DNA of 45,856 bases from an uncultured Dorea sp. (lineage in GTDB: Bacteria > Bacillota > Clostridia > Lachnospirales > Lachnospiraceae). The stretch covers positions 1 through 45,856 of the forward strand of contig CANSLW010000003.1 in the NCBI GenBank assembly GCA_947647815.1, given 5' to 3'. The number at the start of each line of letters is the position of its first letter. Position 1 is the stretch's first letter. The notes beneath the pieces were generated by a model that saw only the letters and a list, made by a program, of their open reading frames with translations, was not told the origin of the DNA and searched no databases. The translations under genes were made by a program, and so were the position numbers. Of the stretch, positions 43,296-45,856 are shown piece after piece.

Positions 43296-45596
43296 GTGAA
43301 CAGTCAAAGAAAATTAATTAAAAGAGTATGTGCTGTCGGAATGACCGGCGTGTTAGCGGCTGGAATGGTGACAGCAAAACCAATAGCGGCGCTTACTCTG
43401 GATCATGTTATTGCGGCTGAAGGTGAAGAAGAGAAACGCTGGGAGGACATGACCGAAGAAGAGCGTGCGGCATTGCCGCCAGAAGAGCAGGAACGTCTGA
43501 AGGCGGAGGCGGAAGAGCGTAAACGTCTGGAAGATGAGGAAGCGGCAAGGATAGCAGCGGAAGAAGAGGCTGCAAGGCTTGCTGCCGAGGAAGAGGCAAA
43601 AAGAGCGGAGGAAGAAGCAGCGGCAGGAGCCGCCGGGACAGAGTCACCAGAAGTGCCTGTGAATCCGGAAGAACCTGTGAATCCGCAGGAACCAGTGAGT
43701 CCGGACGGAGAAGATACAGGAATTACGAACCCGGAAGAACCAACGAATCCAGATGCATCTGAGAATCCAGGGGATACGATCAACCCAGGCGAAGGAGATG
43801 GGGCTGAGAATCCGGAAGATCCGTCGAATCCGGACGGAGGAGATGTCAATCCGGAAGCACCAGAGAATCCAGAAGATCCAACGAATCCGGAAGCACCAGA
43901 AGACCCGTCGAATCCGGATGGAGGAGATGGAGTTGAGAATCCAGAAGATCCGGTGAATCCGGATGACGTGATTGGAACAGAGACGCCGGAGAGTCCTGAG
44001 ACACCAGAACCACCAGCAGAACCAGAAGCGCCGGTTGAATCGGACGTTGTGGAGAGTGTGGAAGAAGCTGCAGCTGAAGAATTACCCCCTGGAAAAACCA
44101 GTAACGCAGCATTGATTTTGAGCCAGAAGATTGTAAAACTGCCTGAGATTGTGGAGGATTTTCATTTTTGGACAGTAGCACGAAAATATGCATTTGCCAA
44201 AGAAGATATTATGATTCGCGAGAAGACACCCGCAAAATATGCAGATGAGGGTACGGTAAGAATTATTGGAAGGCTGAAACAAGATGGGTTGTTGTACATA
44301 TTGAAGGAAGAAGACAATGGATGGCTCTATATAGAATCTGGCAGAGTTAGAGGTTTCGTGAAGGCGGAAGATGTTATCACCGGTGATGATGCCAACGAAT
44401 TGTTAGAAAAATATCAGGAAGAAGCCAAGGAATGGGCAGAGGAAAATGAAGTCGAATATACTGGTATTGAAGGTACAGCGCCCATGGCAGAAGAACTGGT
44501 TGCCTGGAATGAAAATGAAGCATTTACCTATCTGAGAGCTACAGTGAATCAGACGGTAGTAGATAAGGAGTATGCAGTTGCAACAGAGGAAGCGGCAGAG
44601 ATTAAGGAAGACAAGAGTGTAGAGAGCCGTACAATCGGTACGCTTCCGGCAGGTGGATTATGTTATATCCTGGGAGATGAAGAACAGGAATGGGTCTATG
44701 TGGAATCCGGAGATGTACGGGGATTTGTAGAGTATGATGATATCAAAGCGGGAGAAGAAGTCACAGAAGCTGTGGAAGAGACTGGTGAAGAGAAATATAC
44801 TCTTGCGCAGGAAGCTGTAGAGCCGGAGGAGAATGCAGCATGTTATTATACTTTAACTTCAACCAAGCCCGGAGTGCCAAGTGGAGAAGTTCGCAGATCC
44901 ATGATAGAATTTGCATCCCAGTTTATAGGAAATCCTTATGTGTGGGGCGGTACCAGCCTGACAGATGGAGCAGATTGTTCTGGTTTTGTGCAGAGTATTT
45001 ATAAGCAATATGGCTATACACTTCCAAGAGTGGCATGTGACCAGGCACAGTATGGTATAAAGATACCTGTCGAGGATGCACAGCCGGGAGATTTGATTTT
45101 CTATGCAAAGGATGGGTATATCCATCATGTTGTAATGTATGCCGGAGAAGGCAAGACGATTGAGGCAATGAGTACAAATGCGGGAATTGTTCAGGCTGAT
45201 GTCAGAGAAGGCAGTGCAGTATGGGCAACCCGTATCTTACAGGATAATGGTTATGATTATGCCGGAGGAGATATCAATGAAGTAAATGCTACAAAGGATA
45301 TGTATGGATTGAATCTTGGTAATTTCAAGCTGACGTATTATTGTTCATGTGAGCTGTGTTGTGATGTTGAGACTGGAATTACGGCAACAGGCGCGCCGGT
45401 AGTGGAAGGAAGAACAATTGCGGTTGACCCGAGTGTAATTCCTTATGGAACACAGGTTATTATTGGCGGACACGTATTTACTGCAGAGGACTGTGGCGGA
45501 GCAATTAAAGGTAATCGGATAGATATTTATGTAAATGATCATCAGGAGGCATTGGCACTTGGTGTGAACTATGCAGATGTATATTTGAAGAAATAA
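43296..45596 (+). CDS. Secreted cell-wall protein: Pro/Glu-rich linker, SH3-like, NlpC/P60 and 3D domains
   Basis: 766 residues, GTG at 43296 with AGGAAGT at 43281-43287. Signal peptide about 1-40. Residues 41-105 form a charged Ala/Glu/Arg coiled coil. Residues 110-265 are a repetitive Asn-Pro-Glu/Asp-Pro linker. Two SH3-like segments (about 295-360 and 420-490, each with WxYIESG or WVYVESG plus RGFV). NlpC/P60 peptidase at about 530-640: Cys561 in ADCSGFVQSIY and His610/611 in YIHHVVMYAG; such enzymes cut wall-peptide bonds. C-terminal 3D domain (about 675-766): TYYCSCELCC, AVDPSVIPYGTQV, AEDCGGAIKGNRIDIY, as in RpfB/MltA-like enzymes. Probably a dual peptidase/lytic hydrolase of peptidoglycan remodelling; the 3D domain could also only bind. 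Confidence 0.92.
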   Translation: MNSQRKLIKRVCAVGMTGVLAAGMVTAKPIAALTLDHVIAAEGEEEKRWEDMTEEERAALPPEEQERLKAEAEERKRLEDEEAARIAAEEEAARLAAEEEAKRAEEEAAAGAAGTESPEVPVNPEEPVNPQEPVSPDGEDTGITNPEEPTNPDASENPGDTINPGEGDGAENPEDPSNPDGGDVNPEAPENPEDPTNPEAPEDPSNPDGGDGVENPEDPVNPDDVIGTETPESPETPEPPAEPEAPVESDVVESVEEAAAEELPPGKTSNAALILSQKIVKLPEIVEDFHFWTVARKYAFAKEDIMIREKTPAKYADEGTVRIIGRLKQDGLLYILKEEDNGWLYIESGRVRGFVKAEDVITGDDANELLEKYQEEAKEWAEENEVEYTGIEGTAPMAEELVAWNENEAFTYLRATVNQTVVDKEYAVATEEAAEIKEDKSVESRTIGTLPAGGLCYILGDEEQEWVYVESGDVRGFVEYDDIKAGEEVTEAVEETGEEKYTLAQEAVEPEENAACYYTLTSTKPGVPSGEVRRSMIEFASQFIGNPYVWGGTSLTDGADCSGFVQSIYKQYGYTLPRVACDQAQYGIKIPVEDAQPGDLIFYAKDGYIHHVVMYAGEGKTIEAMSTNAGIVQADVREGSAVWATRILQDNGYDYAGGDINEVNATKDMYGLNLGNFKLTYYCSCELCCDVETGITATGAPVVEGRTIAVDPSVIPYGTQVIIGGHVFTAEDCGGAIKGNRIDIYVNDHQEALALGVNYADVYLKK

Positions 45597-45609
45597 ATAG
45601 ACAGAGTAA

Positions 45610-45642
45610 AGAGACAGCCAGATTGGTTGTCTCTTTTTCTTA
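45610..45642 (+). terminator. Rho-independent terminator of the secreted hydrolase
   Basis: AGAGACAGCCA (45610-45620) pairs with TGGTTGTCTCT (45624-45634) with one G-U pair, followed by TTTTTCTT. Confidence 0.85.
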
Positions 45643-45720
45643 GCATTGCGATCAGAAGTATGGATAAAATGTCTGTAAATATTTGCGGAATTCTGAATTT
45701 AATATTTTTGAAAATTGTAG

Positions 45721-45749
45721 TTGACACGGATTGGAATATATGGTAATCT
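45721..45749 (+). promoter_or_regulatory. First of two tandem rRNA-type promoters
   Basis: TTGACA (45721-45726), 17-base spacer, TAATCT (45744-45749), followed by AATTGAGCTGTC. Confidence 0.65.
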
Positions 45750-45813
45750 AATTGAGCTGTCAAGTGAGAGACAAATCACAAAAAACGACAGAAAAAAATA
45801 ATTAAAAAAGTTG

Positions 45814-45842
45814 TTGACAAACGACGAAAGATGTGATAATCT
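45814..45842 (+). promoter_or_regulatory. Second tandem rRNA-type promoter
   Basis: TTGACA (45814-45819), 17-base spacer, TAATCT (45837-45842), followed by AATATAGCTGTC. Shares the initiation-region motif with the copy 93 bases upstream; an rRNA operon probably begins just after the window. Confidence 0.65.
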
Positions 45843-45856
45843 AATATAGCTGTCGC

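Noticed and set aside
43625..44090. CRISPR-like short repeats
   Set aside because: The repeats are imperfect, without unique spacers of constant length, and encode an in-frame Pro/Glu-rich linker.

Overview
The window looks like the chromosome of a low-to-mid GC Firmicute, most likely a gut Lachnospiraceae. The grounds are AG-rich Shine-Dalgarno sites at most starts, Clostridia-style two-component/ABC and MoxR-DUF58-transglutaminase operons, BspA-type LRR, NlpC/P60 and 3D-domain proteins, and paired rRNA-type promoters at the right edge. The genus cannot be fixed from the sequence alone.

Region 1 (1-11.1 kb, AT-rich, all + strand, genes overlapping or almost touching) reads as a defence island. 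It is built on a DISARM-like core: a DrmA-like helicase, cut by the left window edge, and a DrmB-like DUF1998 zinc protein. Behind it lie a NERD-nuclease/superfamily 1 helicase, a radical SAM protein, a GHKL (Hsp90/MutL-type) ATPase, a class I methyltransferase without DNA-methylase motif IV, and an HNH nuclease overlapping it by 40 bases. I see no DrmC-like PLD nuclease and no recognisable DNA methylase. This is the best candidate for an undescribed system.

Region 2 (11.1-16.3 kb) is a nucleic-acid repair neighbourhood: an RlaP/YcgL-type nucleotidyltransferase, an AlkZ-related/EVE fusion, an RtcB RNA ligase and small genes. Two copies of a structured repeat lie in opposite orientation on either side of rtcB and a small HTH gene.

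Region 3 (16.3-22.7 kb) holds an OmpR-type regulator, a short-loop sensor kinase, a tiny hydrophobic peptide gene, a MacB/Bce-like ABC transporter and a membrane acyltransferase. A shared dyad upstream of both the regulator and the transporter may be the regulator's operator.

Region 4 (22.8-34.3 kb) is an apparent operon: hybrid histidine kinase, 1700-residue BspA-like LRR surface protein, MoxR ATPase, DUF58 protein and a membrane transglutaminase-like protein whose catalytic Cys position is Ala.

Region 5 (34.3-37.8 kb, - strand) is an ECF sigma factor, a membrane protein in the anti-sigma position, and an ABC-2 ATPase/permease pair. Region 6 (38-43.2 kb) is an AcoX-like kinase, two divergent glycine-decarboxylase-type subunits (GcvPA/GcvPB-like, with no GcvT or GcvH nearby) and a zinc alcohol dehydrogenase. 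Region 7 is a secreted SH3-NlpC/P60-3D cell-wall protein, a terminator and tandem rRNA-type promoters. I saw no tRNA or rRNA body, CRISPR array or insertion sequence.
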